A stretch of 12,425 nucleotides of DNA from Chloroflexota bacterium (GCA_026389975.1 JAPLGV010000356.1:7360-19784), one strand, 5' to 3'; numbered from the stretch's first letter, positions 1 through 7,669 are shown. Translations and numbers: made by a program. Notes: generated from the sequence alone by a model not told the origin.

Positions 1-10
1 GCAAAAAGGT

Positions 11-113
11 CTTTAACACAAAGGACACGACGTACACAAAGGATAAATGATAAAGGCTTTTCCTTCGTGCCCACCTGCCCCCGGTATTTGGGGGTTCGTG
101 ACCTTTGTGTTTA
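11..113. repeat. Dispersed inverted repeat, family A, copy 1
   Basis: The left arm (13-30, core AACACAAAGGACACGA) is nearly complementary to the right arm (96-113, core TCGTGACCTTTGTGTT). A smaller C5/G5 hairpin lies between them around 79-94. The same arm sequence recurs at 2454-2549, between iolN and iolM. The arms contain the short motif CACRAAGG repeated. No coding or transposase sequence is attached, so this looks like a small non-autonomous palindromic element. What mobilises it is unknown. Confidence 0.75.
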
Positions 114-198
114 GATGGTTTTTGCAGTAGAGTCATAAATCCATGAACTTTTCTGTATCGAAAAGCTCGGAAATAACAGGATTTTTGTTCAAATATTT

Positions 199-280
199 AC
201 GTGGTAGTCCCGGTTTCCAGCATATCATCCCGAATCTCCTACGGGACGGGACGTGATAGTCCCGGTTCCAGCATGGGACG
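199..280. repeat. Dispersed palindromic repeat, family B, copy 1 (intergenic)
   Basis: Two modules stand side by side. The longer (199-249) begins ACGTGGTAGTCCCGGTTT and continues through ATCATCCCGAATCTC to CGGGACGG. The shorter (250-280) is ACGTGATAGTCCCGGTTCCA followed by GCATGGGACG. GTCCCG and CGGGAC can pair within each module. Both modules recur inside glcF (5933-6009), in the other module order, and the short one recurs in the kinase gene (9242-9269). This intergenic copy shows that the sequence is an independent repeat and not part of either protein family. Confidence 0.85.
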
Positions 281-317
281 CAGTACCCTGTAGTTTGCAT
301 GCTGGCATTGTTAGCGT

Positions 318-341
318 GAGAAAGAGCTTGTAGTTCTTCTC
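318..341 (-). other. Hairpin downstream of iolO
   Basis: GAGAA, a bulged base and GAGCT pair with AGTTC TTCTC across a 3-nt loop, giving about ten base pairs with one G-T wobble. It lies 27-50 nt past the iolO stop codon. It could protect or end the transcript, but no run of T follows it on the minus strand. Confidence 0.3.
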
Positions 342-367
342 GCTGCTTGATCGGAACGTTAAGAACC

Positions 368-1171
368 CTAGATTTGGCGCAGGTTGGCAATAGCCTGCCT
401 AGCTGATGTGTCAGCATCGGGTTTCGGCAAGAATTCGCCGGAAACATAGCCGTGGTAACCGATGGCAAAGAGCACATTCAAAATGGATTTGAAATCCAGA
501 TGCCCCGCGCCGGGATACCAGCGATTGGAATCGGCCACGTGGAAGTGAAAAATGCGCGCCCCGCACTGTCGGATGCTCGCCTCGATGCTCGGCTCCTCGA
601 TGTTCATATGGAAAGTGTCGAGCAGCAGGCCGAAGTTGTCTGTGCCGACGCGTTCGATTAATTCCAGCCCCTGGGCGGCGTTGTTGATGAGTGTCGTCTC
701 GTAGCGATTGATCGGCTCCAACGCTAGGCGGATACCATGCGGACGGGCGGCCGCGCTGCACTCGCGCAAGGCTTCGACCAGCCAGTCCATCGCCTGGACC
801 GGGTCCACGCCCGGTTTGACGATGCCGCGGATCAAGCCGATGATGATGACTGCCCCGAAGCGGGCTGCACACGGGACGTGGCTCTTGATTCGCTCAATCG
901 CTGCACGCCGGACCCCCGGGTCCGGGTCGGTGAACGACAGGCCTTCCTCGCCCCAGGCCTGCCCGGTCCCGATGGCCGGGATGGACAGGCCGCAAGCGCG
1001 GGTCAGTCGTTCCAGCTCGTCGAGACTGACCAGTTTCGGGTCCCGGATCGCCAGTTCTACGCCATCGTAGCCGAGGGCGGCAATGCGCCGCAGGTTCGTT
1101 TCCAGGTCGCCTTTGAACGTGGCAGCCTGGAACTGGGCGGGTTGGGTGGATAGCACAATGGAGAGGTTCAT
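368..1171 (-). CDS. iolO: 5-keto-L-gluconate epimerase (IolO-like), sugar isomerase TIM barrel
   Basis: The 267-residue protein belongs to the xylose-isomerase-like TIM-barrel family of sugar isomerases and epimerases. The likely metal ligands are all visible: E152 (ALEPINRYE), D185 (LLLDTFHMNIEE), H211 (HFHVADSNRW) and E246 (SGEF). The N-terminus (STQPAQFQAATFKGDL) and the TFHMNIEE and HVADSNRWYPG blocks match what I recall of Thermotoga maritima TM0416, which converts 5-keto-L-gluconate to D-tagaturonate. Length is normal for that family. It is the last gene of the run, 66 bp after iolM, and the presence of iolM and iolN next door strongly supports the role. The start at 1171 fits the family N-terminus, but no Shine-Dalgarno sequence precedes it: repeat D sits in its place. 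A generic hydroxypyruvate-isomerase-like enzyme is the alternative. Confidence 0.85.
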   Translation of the reverse strand: MNLSIVLSTQPAQFQAATFKGDLETNLRRIAALGYDGVELAIRDPKLVSLDELERLTRACGLSIPAIGTGQAWGEEGLSFTDPDPGVRRAAIERIKSHVPCAARFGAVIIIGLIRGIVKPGVDPVQAMDWLVEALRECSAAARPHGIRLALEPINRYETTLINNAAQGLELIERVGTDNFGLLLDTFHMNIEEPSIEASIRQCGARIFHFHVADSNRWYPGAGHLDFKSILNVLFAIGYHGYVSGEFLPKPDADTSARQAIANLRQI

Positions 1172-1176
1172 ATTTC

Positions 1177-1231
1177 GACCATGGACCGTAGACGACAGAC
1201 CACGGTCTATGGTCCATCGTCTACGGTCTGA
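1177..1231. repeat. Inverted repeat, family D, between iolM and iolO
   Basis: GACCGTAGACGA (1184-1195) is perfectly complementary to TCGTCTACGGTC (1217-1228), a 12-bp stem. Inside it AGACC/GGTCT can form a second short stem. Variants of the word GGTCYAYGGTC recur within the element. It fills almost the whole 66-bp gap and ends about 5 nt before the iolO start codon, leaving no room for a normal ribosome binding site. Only one copy is present in this window. Confidence 0.7.
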
Positions 1232-1237
1232 ATGATT

Positions 1238-2434
1238 TTAGCGCGCCATGTACGTGATCTTGCACTCCGAGCGGTCGGTCTGCAGCTTGATGATGTTCTC
1301 GGGCAGTTCTTCAAGACTGATCTTCTTGGTGCTCATGCGGGTCATGTTCATGCCGGTGGCCATGCATTCGATGACGCGCGGGAAGTTGCCGTGCCCGGAG
1401 TGACCCTGCGCGCCGATGATGCGGGCGCGGCGGACTTGCAGCACTTCGCCAGTGACGGGCATCTTGGCTTCAGCGCGGGCGGTGACGACGACCGTGCTGT
1501 TCAGTGTGCGGCCTTCCCAGATGACCTTCTCGATGCCGGGATAGACGACCGCCGGGAGGCCGGTGGCTTCCATGAACATATCCGCACCCATTCCGCCGGT
1601 GATCTCCAGCACGCGTTCGGCGAAGTCTTCCCTGAGCGGGTTAACGTGGTAGTCGGCGCCCAGTTTCAGGGCCATGTCGGCGCGTTCCTGCTGGGTTTCG
1701 GAGATGATGACCTGCGAGGCCCCGGCGCGCTTGAGGATGGCGCAGGCCGCGATGCCCACCGGCCCGCCGCCCAGGATGACCACCCGATCGCCGGGGCGGA
1801 TGCCGCCGCCGCGTTCGATGACGGCATTGTAAGCCACGCAGGTCGGCTCGACCAGACTGCCGGCGATGAAGATGTCCTCTTCCTTGTAGTTCTTGCGCAG
1901 CGGCTCCAGGCTCCACAGCGTGCGGGAGGGCAGGACGATGTACTTGGTGTAGGCCCCGTTGACGTTGAAGCCGACTTCGTCCAGTTGTTCGCAGTGGTTG
2001 GGTTGGCCGTCGGCGCAGGGTTTGCACTGTCCGCACCACAGCATTTCCTCGGTGGTGACCGCTTCTCCACCTTTAAAGGGCTTGTTGGTGCGTTTGTCCC
2101 GGGCGTTCTTGCCCGCTTCGACCACCACGCCGGAGAACTCATGCCCGAGGATGGATGGGAACCCTGTCAGGCCGGGGTAGTAGATGTAGCCGTCTTTATC
2201 CGCCTGGGCCATGTGGACGTCCGAGCCGCAGATGCCGCAGGCCTTGACCTCCATCAGCACTTCCTCCGGCCCGGGGGTGGGGATGTCGTACTGGCGGATT
2301 TCCAGCCGCGGGTTGCGCCACACCTGGCTGCCCAGGTAGGTCTGGCGGCCTTCGATGTCTTTGGAACCGAGTTTGAAACCGGGCTTGGGGTCCCAGTCTG
2401 CGACCAATGTCACGCCTTGCATATTGCCTTTCAT
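1238..2434 (-). CDS. iolM: Scyllo-inosose 3-dehydrogenase (IolM-like), zinc alcohol dehydrogenase family
   Basis: The 398-residue medium-chain dehydrogenase should oxidise scyllo-inosose to the diketo-inositol using NAD. Zinc-site residues are in place: C69 (GICGSD), H98 and E99 (LGHEF), and E196 (SLVEPT). The structural zinc lobe has C134, C137, C140 and C148. The Rossmann motif GGGPVG is at 222-227, and E246 at the end of the next strand favours NAD over NADP. The long N-terminal extension before the usual start of the fold and the insert after VVVEAG (about 108-128) resemble the Thermotoga TM0412 type and not ordinary sorbitol dehydrogenases. The open frame extends upstream to 2482, but those codons come from repeat A. 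The ATG at 2434 has an excellent AAGGAG site. It lies between iolN and iolO, which supports the assignment. Confidence 0.85.
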   Translation of the reverse strand: MKGNMQGVTLVADWDPKPGFKLGSKDIEGRQTYLGSQVWRNPRLEIRQYDIPTPGPEEVLMEVKACGICGSDVHMAQADKDGYIYYPGLTGFPSILGHEFSGVVVEAGKNARDKRTNKPFKGGEAVTTEEMLWCGQCKPCADGQPNHCEQLDEVGFNVNGAYTKYIVLPSRTLWSLEPLRKNYKEEDIFIAGSLVEPTCVAYNAVIERGGGIRPGDRVVILGGGPVGIAACAILKRAGASQVIISETQQERADMALKLGADYHVNPLREDFAERVLEITGGMGADMFMEATGLPAVVYPGIEKVIWEGRTLNSTVVVTARAEAKMPVTGEVLQVRRARIIGAQGHSGHGNFPRVIECMATGMNMTRMSTKKISLEELPENIIKLQTDRSECKITYMAR

Positions 2435-2440
2435 GGTTTT

Positions 2441-2448
2441 CTCCTTCC
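2441..2448 (-). promoter_or_regulatory. Ribosome binding site deciding the iolM start
   Basis: On the minus strand GGAAGGAG stands 6 nt before the ATG at 2432-2434. This selects that ATG over an in-frame upstream start whose codons lie in repeat A. The leader closely matches the one ahead of the zinc dehydrogenase at 8727-8750. Confidence 0.8.
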
Positions 2449-2453
2449 AAGAA

Positions 2454-2549
2454 TTTAACACAAAGGACACGAAGGAGCTCAAAGGAGAAAAGGCACCGAG
2501 GCTTTCGGCCTCTTTCTCTTAGAGACCTTTGTGCCCTTCGTGTTTATAG
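2454..2549. repeat. Dispersed inverted repeat, family A, copy 2
   Basis: The arms are AACACAAAGGACACGAAGG (from 2457) and CCTTTGTGCCCTTCGTGTT (2525-2543). They pair along their length, with the few differences being G-T type. A smaller GAGGC/GCCTC hairpin (about 2498-2513) sits between them. The element nearly fills the 123-bp gap between iolN and iolM. The outer arms match copy 1 at 11-113, while the inner sequence differs. Confidence 0.75.
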
Positions 2550-2557
2550 GTTTTCCT

Positions 2558-3682
2558 CTACACTTCCGTTCCCTGCCCGATGCGCGGGATGCCGTAGACC
2601 GGTTTCCAGCCCTTGCTGAGCGGCTCGCGCAGGTAGGGTTCCATTTCTTTGGCGGTGCGTAGGGTGACTTCCTCCACCGGCGGAACACTTCCAGCGGGGA
2701 AGGCCTCCAGGACATCGTCATGCCACAGGGTCAGGTATTTCAGGATGGCAGCCATCGGGCGCTTGGCCTTCTGCGCCGCGCCGGACCTGGCCTTGCCGAC
2801 CACACCCTCGGGCGTGGCGGCAATCTCGATGGCGAAGTGACCCTCACCTTCCGACCAGCGGCTGGGGCGGCCGAACGGGTCAACCGACTTATCAAAGTGG
2901 CCCTCGGGCAGGTAGGACTTGCCCTCGGTGTCCACGGCGTAGTTCATGTCGACCATCTCGGGGTGCAGCAGCAGGCTCAAGGAGGTTTCGGATTCGTCGG
3001 CATGGACGAAGTTGGTGCTCATCTGTCCGCCGCGCTCCGCCGGGCGGAAGAACTCGCGTACGCCGCGGTGCCAGTCAATGACGCGGAAGATACCCGGCAG
3101 CTGGTAGCGCTTCATGAATTCCTGCACCGCTGACTCGAGCATCCACAGTTGGCCGTGGTTGTTGACGATCAACTGCTTGCGGAAGCCGTCGTTCCACAGG
3201 CCGAGCATCACGTCGATGATCATCTCGCGCACCACGTGCTCGCGCACGATAACCGTACCGGGCATACCCATGTGATGATACGGGTGGCCGCCGTAGTTCA
3301 GCGGAGGCAGCGCCAGGTTGACCGGCGCACCGCGCTTGGCGGTGTAGCGCCGCACACCCTCACAGATGGCACTGACGTACAGCGTGTCCGCCGCGCTGGG
3401 CAGGTGCTGGCCGTGTAGTTCGGTGCAGCCGACCGGGATGAAGACCACGTCGTTCTTCTTGCGGTTCTCTTCCACTTGCCAGCGGGTGGTCGTCTGGATG
3501 TACGAGCCGGGCTTGCCCCATTCCACCGGCGACGGGACACCGTAGTCGGCCAGGATGGCGTCAATCTGCTCGTCGCTGGCATCCCACACTTCTTTCTTCA
3601 TCCGCCCGACGGCGTTGTCCTCGAAGAACAGGTCAGGCTGGTTGGTGGGAAGAAATCCTTTTGGTACATTTGTGTTTGACAT
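2558..3682 (-). CDS. iolN: 3-dehydro-scyllo-inosose hydrolase (IolN-like), creatininase family
   Basis: The 374-residue protein has creatininase-fold motifs. These are PVGCTELHGQHLPSAADT at 83-100 (E88, H90 and D99 as likely metal or active-site residues), the GGHPYHHMGMPGT segment at 131-143, NNHGQ at 174-178, and HADESETS at 227-234 with E232. Members of this family open C-N or ring bonds with a divalent metal pair. In the Thermotoga inositol pathway the relative TM0413 hydrolyses the diketo-inositol ring to 5-keto-L-gluconate. It is longer than typical creatininases (about 250-260 residues), with N- and C-terminal extensions as expected for IolN. AAAGGAG lies 7 nt before the ATG at 3682. 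Its position directly before iolM is strong context. The reaction itself is inferred from family and neighbours. Confidence 0.85.
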   Translation of the reverse strand: MSNTNVPKGFLPTNQPDLFFEDNAVGRMKKEVWDASDEQIDAILADYGVPSPVEWGKPGSYIQTTTRWQVEENRKKNDVVFIPVGCTELHGQHLPSAADTLYVSAICEGVRRYTAKRGAPVNLALPPLNYGGHPYHHMGMPGTVIVREHVVREMIIDVMLGLWNDGFRKQLIVNNHGQLWMLESAVQEFMKRYQLPGIFRVIDWHRGVREFFRPAERGGQMSTNFVHADESETSLSLLLHPEMVDMNYAVDTEGKSYLPEGHFDKSVDPFGRPSRWSEGEGHFAIEIAATPEGVVGKARSGAAQKAKRPMAAILKYLTLWHDDVLEAFPAGSVPPVEEVTLRTAKEMEPYLREPLSKGWKPVYGIPRIGQGTEV

Positions 3683-3728
3683 TTTTTTACTCCTTTAATT
3701 AGATTTTTGGTTATTGCATTCTCGTGTC

Positions 3729-3816
3729 GTTGTGAGGAGGATGCTCCTTGCCCGACGAAGCAACCTCCTCGCCGTTCAGGAGACTGCTTCGTCGGAAAAG
3801 CATCGCCTCGCAGCGG
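3729..3816. repeat. Long inverted repeat, family E, between glcD and iolN
   Basis: CGACGAAGC (3753-3761) pairs with GCTTCGTCG (3785-3793). An outer stem pairs TGTGAGGAGGATGCT with AGCATCGCCTCGCA, with a few mismatches. The whole 88-nt sequence folds on itself and fills most of the 141-bp gap between the glcD stop and the iolN start. Similar sequences reading as EAISP/CFVGKAS-type peptides are, from memory, common in many bacterial genomes. Only one copy is in this window. Confidence 0.7.
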
Positions 3817-3823
3817 CACACGA

Positions 3824-5124
3824 TCAATCCGGGAAGACCTTCCCCGGGTTGAGAATATTGACCGGGTCCAGCGCGGCCTTGATGCGTTTCTGGACCTCGA
3901 GCGAAACCGGACCGAGAGCCTGCTCCATGTAAGGACGTTTCAGCATCCCGACGCCGTGTTCGCCCGAAAGCGTCCCACCCAACTCCAGGGCCAGGGCGAA
4001 CTCCTCGGCGGCCATCTGCTCGACTTTAGCCCATTGTTCCGGGTCGCGCTTGTCGAACAGGATGTTGGGGTGCAAGTTACCATCCCCGGCATGACCGAAG
4101 ATGACAATTGGCAAACCGTACCTGGCGCTGATGGCCTTCAGGCGGCGGACGGCCTCCGGGATGGCGCTGCGAGGCACAGTAATGTCCTCGCCCAATTTGT
4201 TGGGTGCCTTGCGGGCCAGCGCAGGTGACACCGAGCGGCGGGCTTTCCATAAATTTTCACGCTCCGCCTCGCCTTTTGCGACCTTCACCTGCCGCGCCCC
4301 GCTCGCGCGGCAAATCGCGGCGACGGCTTCGATCTCACGCAGCACTGACGCCTCGTCTGCGCCGTCGGTCTCGACCAGCAGGATGGCTTCCACGTCCAGC
4401 GGAAGGCCCAGGTGCAGGGCTTCTTCGATGCAGGCGATGGCGGTCTCGTCCATCAGTTCCAGCGTGGCCGGGACGATACCAGCCGATAGGATCGCGTTGA
4501 CCGTCCGGGAGGCGTCCTCCAGCGCGGCGAACTCGACCAGGGCGGTGCGGGCGAACTTCGGTTTGGCGGTCAGGCGCAGCAGGGCTTCAGTGATCACGCC
4601 CAGGGTCCCTTCCGAGCCGGTGAAGAGCGCCGGACGGTCAGGCCGAGGATGTAGTCGCCAGTCACGCCGTACTTCAGGCAGCGCGGGCCGCCGGCGTTGC
4701 AGGCGATGTTCCCGCCAATGGTCGAGTGGCGGATGCTGGACGGGTCGGGCGGGTAGAACAGCCCGAGTTTTTCCACCGCAGTTTGCAGGTCCGCAGTTAC
4801 CACGCCCGCCTCGACGTGAGCCGTGGCGTTGACCTCGTCAATCTCCAGAATGCGATTCATGCGTGTCATCGTCAGAGCGATCCCGCCCTGGAAGGGGACC
4901 GAGGCAGCTGCCAGTCCCGACCCCATGCCGCGCGTCACCACGGGGATGCGCTCGCGCGCTGCCAGGCTGACCTGTTCGGTGGTACGCGGCAGGACGACAA
5001 TGTCAGGGCGGTGGTCTTCGAAGGTGCCGTCGTAGCCATACACAGCCAGGTCTTCGGGGGTGGTCAGGACGCCGTCTTTGCCGGTGGTCATTTTGAGTTG
5101 TGCGATGATGTTTTTATCCATCAT
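3824..5124 (-). pseudogene. glcD: Glycolate/D-lactate oxidase FAD subunit (GlcD-like), frame broken by internal deletion
   Basis: The N-terminal part (5124 down to about 4633) has the PCMH-type FAD domain, with TRGMGSGLAAASVPFQGG, the FYPPDPSS motif, STIGGNIACNAGGPRCLKYG and TGDYILGL. The C-terminal part, in another frame (from about 4630 to 3824), resumes at LFTGSEGTLGVITEALLRL and carries HAGDGNLHPNI and SGEHGVGMLK, the usual GlcD ending. Between LGLTV and LFTGSEG the family normally has about 24 residues (VLADG...GGRT...GYDL) that are absent. The missing length must be 1 more than a multiple of 3 to restore the frame. The break is at 4627-4635. The start overlaps the glcF stop (ATGATGGATAA), with AGAGGA just upstream, so translation is coupled. 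Intact, it would oxidise a 2-hydroxy acid and pass electrons to GlcF. It may be a true pseudogene or an assembly error. A second small gap relative to the family follows TTEQVS but keeps the frame. Confidence 0.8.
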
Positions 5125-6538
5125 TTTTCCTCTTTACGCCGGAGTGCGAAATCTCCTGATTTTGCCGAAGTCGGGAGACTTCGGACTCCTGTTGGCGATA
5201 AGCCCTATCCAGCAGCGCAATCGGGTGGACAACCTGCACATCCAATCCCTGCCGGCGCATGCCGAGGGTCAACTGCATCTGGCAGCCAGGGCAGCCGGAG
5301 GCGATGTAGTCGGCCTGCGTGCTGGCGATGTTGTCGGCCTTGCGCTTCAGCACTTTGAGCGAAGTTTCGTAATGCGTGATGAGCTGGCTGCCGGCCGAGC
5401 CGCAGCACCAGTCTGCTTCGGGCAGTTCGACGAATTCCAGACCGTCGATCATTTTCAGCAGTTCACGTGGCTGTTTCCAGACGCCCTGGCCGCGCCGCAG
5501 GTGACACGAGTCGTGGTAGGTGACGCGGGCATCGATGCGTCCCTGCGGCTTTTCGAGCGGGATGGACATCAGAAACTCGCTAACGTCCCGGACCCTGGAA
5601 CTGAACGCGGCAGCCCGCGCCGCCCAGGCCGGGTCATCGGCCAACAACTTGTCATAGTCCTTCAGCGTGGAGCCGCAGGTGGCGCAGTCGGTCACGATAG
5701 TTTCGACGTTCGCTTTCTCGAAGAGTGCGATGTTGACGCGGGCCTGTTCGCGAACCAGATCGGTCCGCCCGTAGCCCAGGGCTGGCATCCCGCAGCAGAC
5801 GGTCTCCTTCGGCGTGACGACGGTGCAGCCGTTGCGGGCCAGGATGCGCACGCTGGCGGCGCTCTCCTCGGCGAACATCAGGCTCTGGGCGCAGCCCAGG
5901 AAGAACCCGACGCGGTAACGGGTCTCGCCGCCCCGTCCCGTACGAGATTCGGGATGATATGCTGGAACCGGGACTACCACGTCCCGTGCTGAAACCGGGA
6001 CTACCACGTTGGCTTGGGTCACTTCTGGCAACATCTGTCGCAGCGGACGCTGGGGCAAATGCGGCAGCATGGCTTCCAGGTCACGGATTTTGTCGGGGAG
6101 CAGGCTGCACAATCCCAGGGCGTAGACCAGCCGGCGGATACCCAGTTTCTCGTAAACTCGCAGCGGCCAGGTCGCTGCTTCCATGCGATTGGGTTTCGAG
6201 ATGAGCCCGCCGAAAAGCGTTTGCTTCCAGCAGACTGGGCGGATCTGTTCCTGCACGTGGCGCATCTCCAGCGCCAGGTCCGCAGGACAGATGCCGACCG
6301 GGCAGATATCGTTGCAGGCCAAGCAGTCGAAGCAGGCGTACATCTGCCCGGCCAGGTTGGGACTGAGTTCCAGTGCGCCCTCCAGCCCCTTGCGCGCCAG
6401 CGCAACCCGTCCGCGCGGCGAGGTCGTCTCGCTCAGGTACTCCCGGTAGGTCGGACAGACCGCCAGGCACAGCCCGCAGCGAATGCAGTTCAGGTACTGG
6501 TCTTTCGAAGGTTTGCTTACACTACCAGATGGCAACAA
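5114..6538 (-). CDS. glcF: Glycolate oxidase iron-sulfur subunit (GlcF-like) carrying an in-frame repeat
   Basis: The 474-residue protein binds two [4Fe-4S] clusters through C18, C21, C24, C28 and C69, C72, C75, C79. It then has paired cysteine-rich CCG domains: VCCGMP (248-249), DCATCGS (285, 288), HDSCHLRRGQG (345), WCCGSAGS (378-379) and SGCPGC (416, 419). These are expected of the electron-transfer subunit partnering GlcD-type flavoproteins. Residues 177-206, between LPEVTQA and TRYRVGFFLGC, are encoded by repeat B and not by family sequence; they lie in the linker before the first CCG domain. There is no ATG at the beginning: TTG at 6538 (or 6535) is the likely start, with a weak AGGA upstream. 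The last bases overlap glcD. The true substrate of the pair is unknown; a sugar-derived 2-hydroxy acid is plausible from context. Confidence 0.85.
   Translation of the reverse strand: MLPSGSVSKPSKDQYLNCIRCGLCLAVCPTYREYLSETTSPRGRVALARKGLEGALELSPNLAGQMYACFDCLACNDICPVGICPADLALEMRHVQEQIRPVCWKQTLFGGLISKPNRMEAATWPLRVYEKLGIRRLVYALGLCSLLPDKIRDLEAMLPHLPQRPLRQMLPEVTQANVVVPVSARDVVVPVPAYHPESRTGRGGETRYRVGFFLGCAQSLMFAEESAASVRILARNGCTVVTPKETVCCGMPALGYGRTDLVREQARVNIALFEKANVETIVTDCATCGSTLKDYDKLLADDPAWAARAAAFSSRVRDVSEFLMSIPLEKPQGRIDARVTYHDSCHLRRGQGVWKQPRELLKMIDGLEFVELPEADWCCGSAGSQLITHYETSLKVLKRKADNIASTQADYIASGCPGCQMQLTLGMRRQGLDVQVVHPIALLDRAYRQQESEVSRLRQNQEISHSGVKRKNDG
5933..6009 (-). repeat. Family B repeat, copy 2, read in frame inside glcF
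   Basis: On the minus strand the short module (ACGTGGTAGTCCCGGTTTCA then GCACGGG) is followed by the long module through ATCATCCCGAATCTC to ACGGGACGG. The long module differs from copy 1 at only two positions (one missing T, one C/G change). Read in the glcF frame it gives VVVPVSARDVVVPVPAYHP and a short Arg/Gly-rich tail, with no stop. The gene continues normally on both sides. Confidence 0.9.
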
Positions 6539-6554
6539 AAAATATATCCTGATG

Positions 6555-6608
6555 TTGTAGTAACGACTTCAGTCGTTCGGTAACCCAGCGACTGAAGTCG
6601 CACCTACT
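6555..6608. repeat. Dispersed inverted repeat, family C, copy 1
   Basis: GTAGTAACGACTTCAGTCGTT (minus its last base, from 6557) is complementary in outline to AGCGACTGAAGTCGCACCTAC (6587 on, minus its last base). The cores CGACTTCAGTCG and CGACTGAAGTCG match perfectly as reverse complements. The element occupies nearly all of the 72-bp gap between iolG and glcF. Related copies lie at 8802-8857 and 11471-11559. Confidence 0.8.
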
Positions 6609-6610
6609 GA

Positions 6611-7624
6611 TTATCCAATCTCACTTACTTTCACCGGGCGGTTCTCGCGCAGCGACTTCCCGGCGGCGTAACCGAGCACCACCGCGGCGCGGCCGTCTTT
6701 GCCGGTCGTCGGGGTTAGCTTATCGTCGCGGACGCACTCAATAAATTGGCGTACCTCGTCCACGTAACAGGGGGCATAGCGCTGCATGAAGAAGTACGGC
6801 GGTTTGGCGGAGTGGAAACCGTCCGGGTTGCCCTTCACGGCGGTGTTCTCGGCTTCGTTGTTCGCCATGGCCGTGCCGTTCGAGCAGAACACTTCCAGGC
6901 GCTGGTCGTAGCCGTAGACCGCCTTGCGGCTGTTGTCGATCGCGCCGACTGCGCCGTTGGCGAACTTGAGCGTGACCACGTTCGTGTCGATGTCGCCGAA
7001 CTCTTTCAGTTCCGGCTCGATCAGCACGCCACCGGTGGCGTAGACTTCCTCGATCTCGCCGACCTGGAAACGGGCCATGTCGAAGTCGTGGATGGTCATG
7101 TCGAGGAACATCCCGCCCGAGACGCGCATGAATTCCATGGCGGGAAAGTCGGGGTCGCGGTTGGTAATGCGCAGGATGCACGGACGCCCGATCTCGCCCG
7201 AGGCGACGATCTGGTGCACCTGCTGGAAACTCTTGTCGAAGCGGCGGTTAAACCCGACCTGCAGCTTGACACCCGCTTTCTCGACTGCCTCCAGCGCCTC
7301 ATCAATTTTATCCAGCTCAAGCGCCAGCGGTTTTTCGCAGAAGATGTGCTTGCCGGCTGCGGCCACATCCTTCATGATAAAGGCGTGCGTGTTTGTACTG
7401 GTGGCGATCAGGATGGCTTCGATGTCTTTGTCGGCCAGCAGTTCGTGGTAATCCTGCACCACGCGCCGGATACCGAGTTCGTTGGCCACGGTCTTGGCAA
7501 CTTCCAGCCGGATGTCGCAGACGGCAACCAGGTCCGCTTCCGGGATGAGCCGGGCGATGTTCCGGGTGTGGACGCTCCCCATGCGTCCTGTTCCAATCAC
7601 AGCAATTTTTACTTTTCTGGTCAT
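6611..7624 (-). CDS. iolG: Inositol 2-dehydrogenase (IolG-like), GFO/IDH/MocA family
   Basis: The 337-residue oxidoreductase has an N-terminal Rossmann domain with GTGRMG (11-16) and an acidic D37 at the end of the second strand, which favours NAD. The catalytic set matches that described for Bacillus IolG: K98 in CEKPLAL, D175 and H179 in LDMTIHDFDMARF. The C-terminal half is the usual mixed sheet domain (DTNVVTLKFANGAVGAIDNSRKA). It should oxidise myo-inositol to scyllo-inosose, the substrate of IolM encoded 3.8 kb downstream. Length is normal. The start at 7624 has GAGAGG a few bases upstream, abutting the strong hairpin of repeat F. Related sugar dehydrogenases share this fold, so the substrate is inferred mainly from iolM, iolN and iolO nearby. 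Confidence 0.85.
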   Translation of the reverse strand: MTRKVKIAVIGTGRMGSVHTRNIARLIPEADLVAVCDIRLEVAKTVANELGIRRVVQDYHELLADKDIEAILIATSTNTHAFIMKDVAAAGKHIFCEKPLALELDKIDEALEAVEKAGVKLQVGFNRRFDKSFQQVHQIVASGEIGRPCILRITNRDPDFPAMEFMRVSGGMFLDMTIHDFDMARFQVGEIEEVYATGGVLIEPELKEFGDIDTNVVTLKFANGAVGAIDNSRKAVYGYDQRLEVFCSNGTAMANNEAENTAVKGNPDGFHSAKPPYFFMQRYAPCYVDEVRQFIECVRDDKLTPTTGKDGRAAVVLGYAAGKSLRENRPVKVSEIG

Positions 7625-7636
7625 AACAGCCTCTCT

Positions 7637-7669
7637 CCCTCCCCCCGTCGCGCCGCGACGGGGGGAGGG
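7637..7669. repeat. Perfect 15-bp hairpin (repeat F) between zinc dehydrogenase and iolG
   Basis: CCCTCCCCCCGTCGC (7637-7651) and GCGACGGGGGGAGGG (7655-7669) are exact reverse complements with a 3-nt loop. The tail continues GTTGGGGTGGGG. It fills the 58-bp gap after the dehydrogenase stop (7683) and ends 12 nt before the iolG ATG, next to its ribosome binding site. No T-run follows on the minus strand, so it is not a standard terminator. Dispersed repeats with this G-rich look are, from memory, common in environmental genomes. Confidence 0.8.

Larger units (their letters stand above)
1..367. other. Non-coding left end, downstream of the operon
   Basis: This stretch follows the stop codon of iolO, the last gene of the leftward run. 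I see no credible gene. The one open frame covering 133-477 is made of repeat sequence and the antisense of iolO. The region holds one copy of repeat family A (about 11-113), one of family B (199-280) and a small hairpin (318-341). No T-tract follows the hairpin in the direction of transcription, so a classical intrinsic terminator cannot be claimed. Confidence 0.7.

Noticed and set aside
199..280. Possible CRISPR fragment, because similar units recur
   Set aside because: There are only two adjacent modules of different length, no regular spacers, and the other copies lie kilobases away inside genes. No cas gene is present.
133..477. 114-codon minus-strand open frame at the left end
   Set aside because: It is built from repeat B read in frame plus the out-of-frame end of iolO. 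Peptides such as NRDYHVP are repeat sequence, and nothing resembles a protein family.
1232..2458. 408-codon open frame on the plus strand opposite iolM
   Set aside because: It is the antisense shadow of a clearly recognised dehydrogenase in GC-rich DNA. The composition (many H, D, G, V) shows no protein family and there is no ribosome binding site.
2435..2482. Longer N-terminus for IolM starting at 2482
   Set aside because: The extra 16 codons derive from repeat A, whereas the ATG at 2434 has a strong, well-spaced AAGGAG.
2479..2721. 80-codon minus-strand open frame over the iolN end and the gap
   Set aside because: It is an out-of-frame reading of the iolN C-terminus continuing into repeat A.
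7637..7669. Intrinsic terminator ending transcription before iolG
   Set aside because: The stem is strong, but no T-tract follows on the minus strand, and iolG follows immediately on the same strand with its own binding site.
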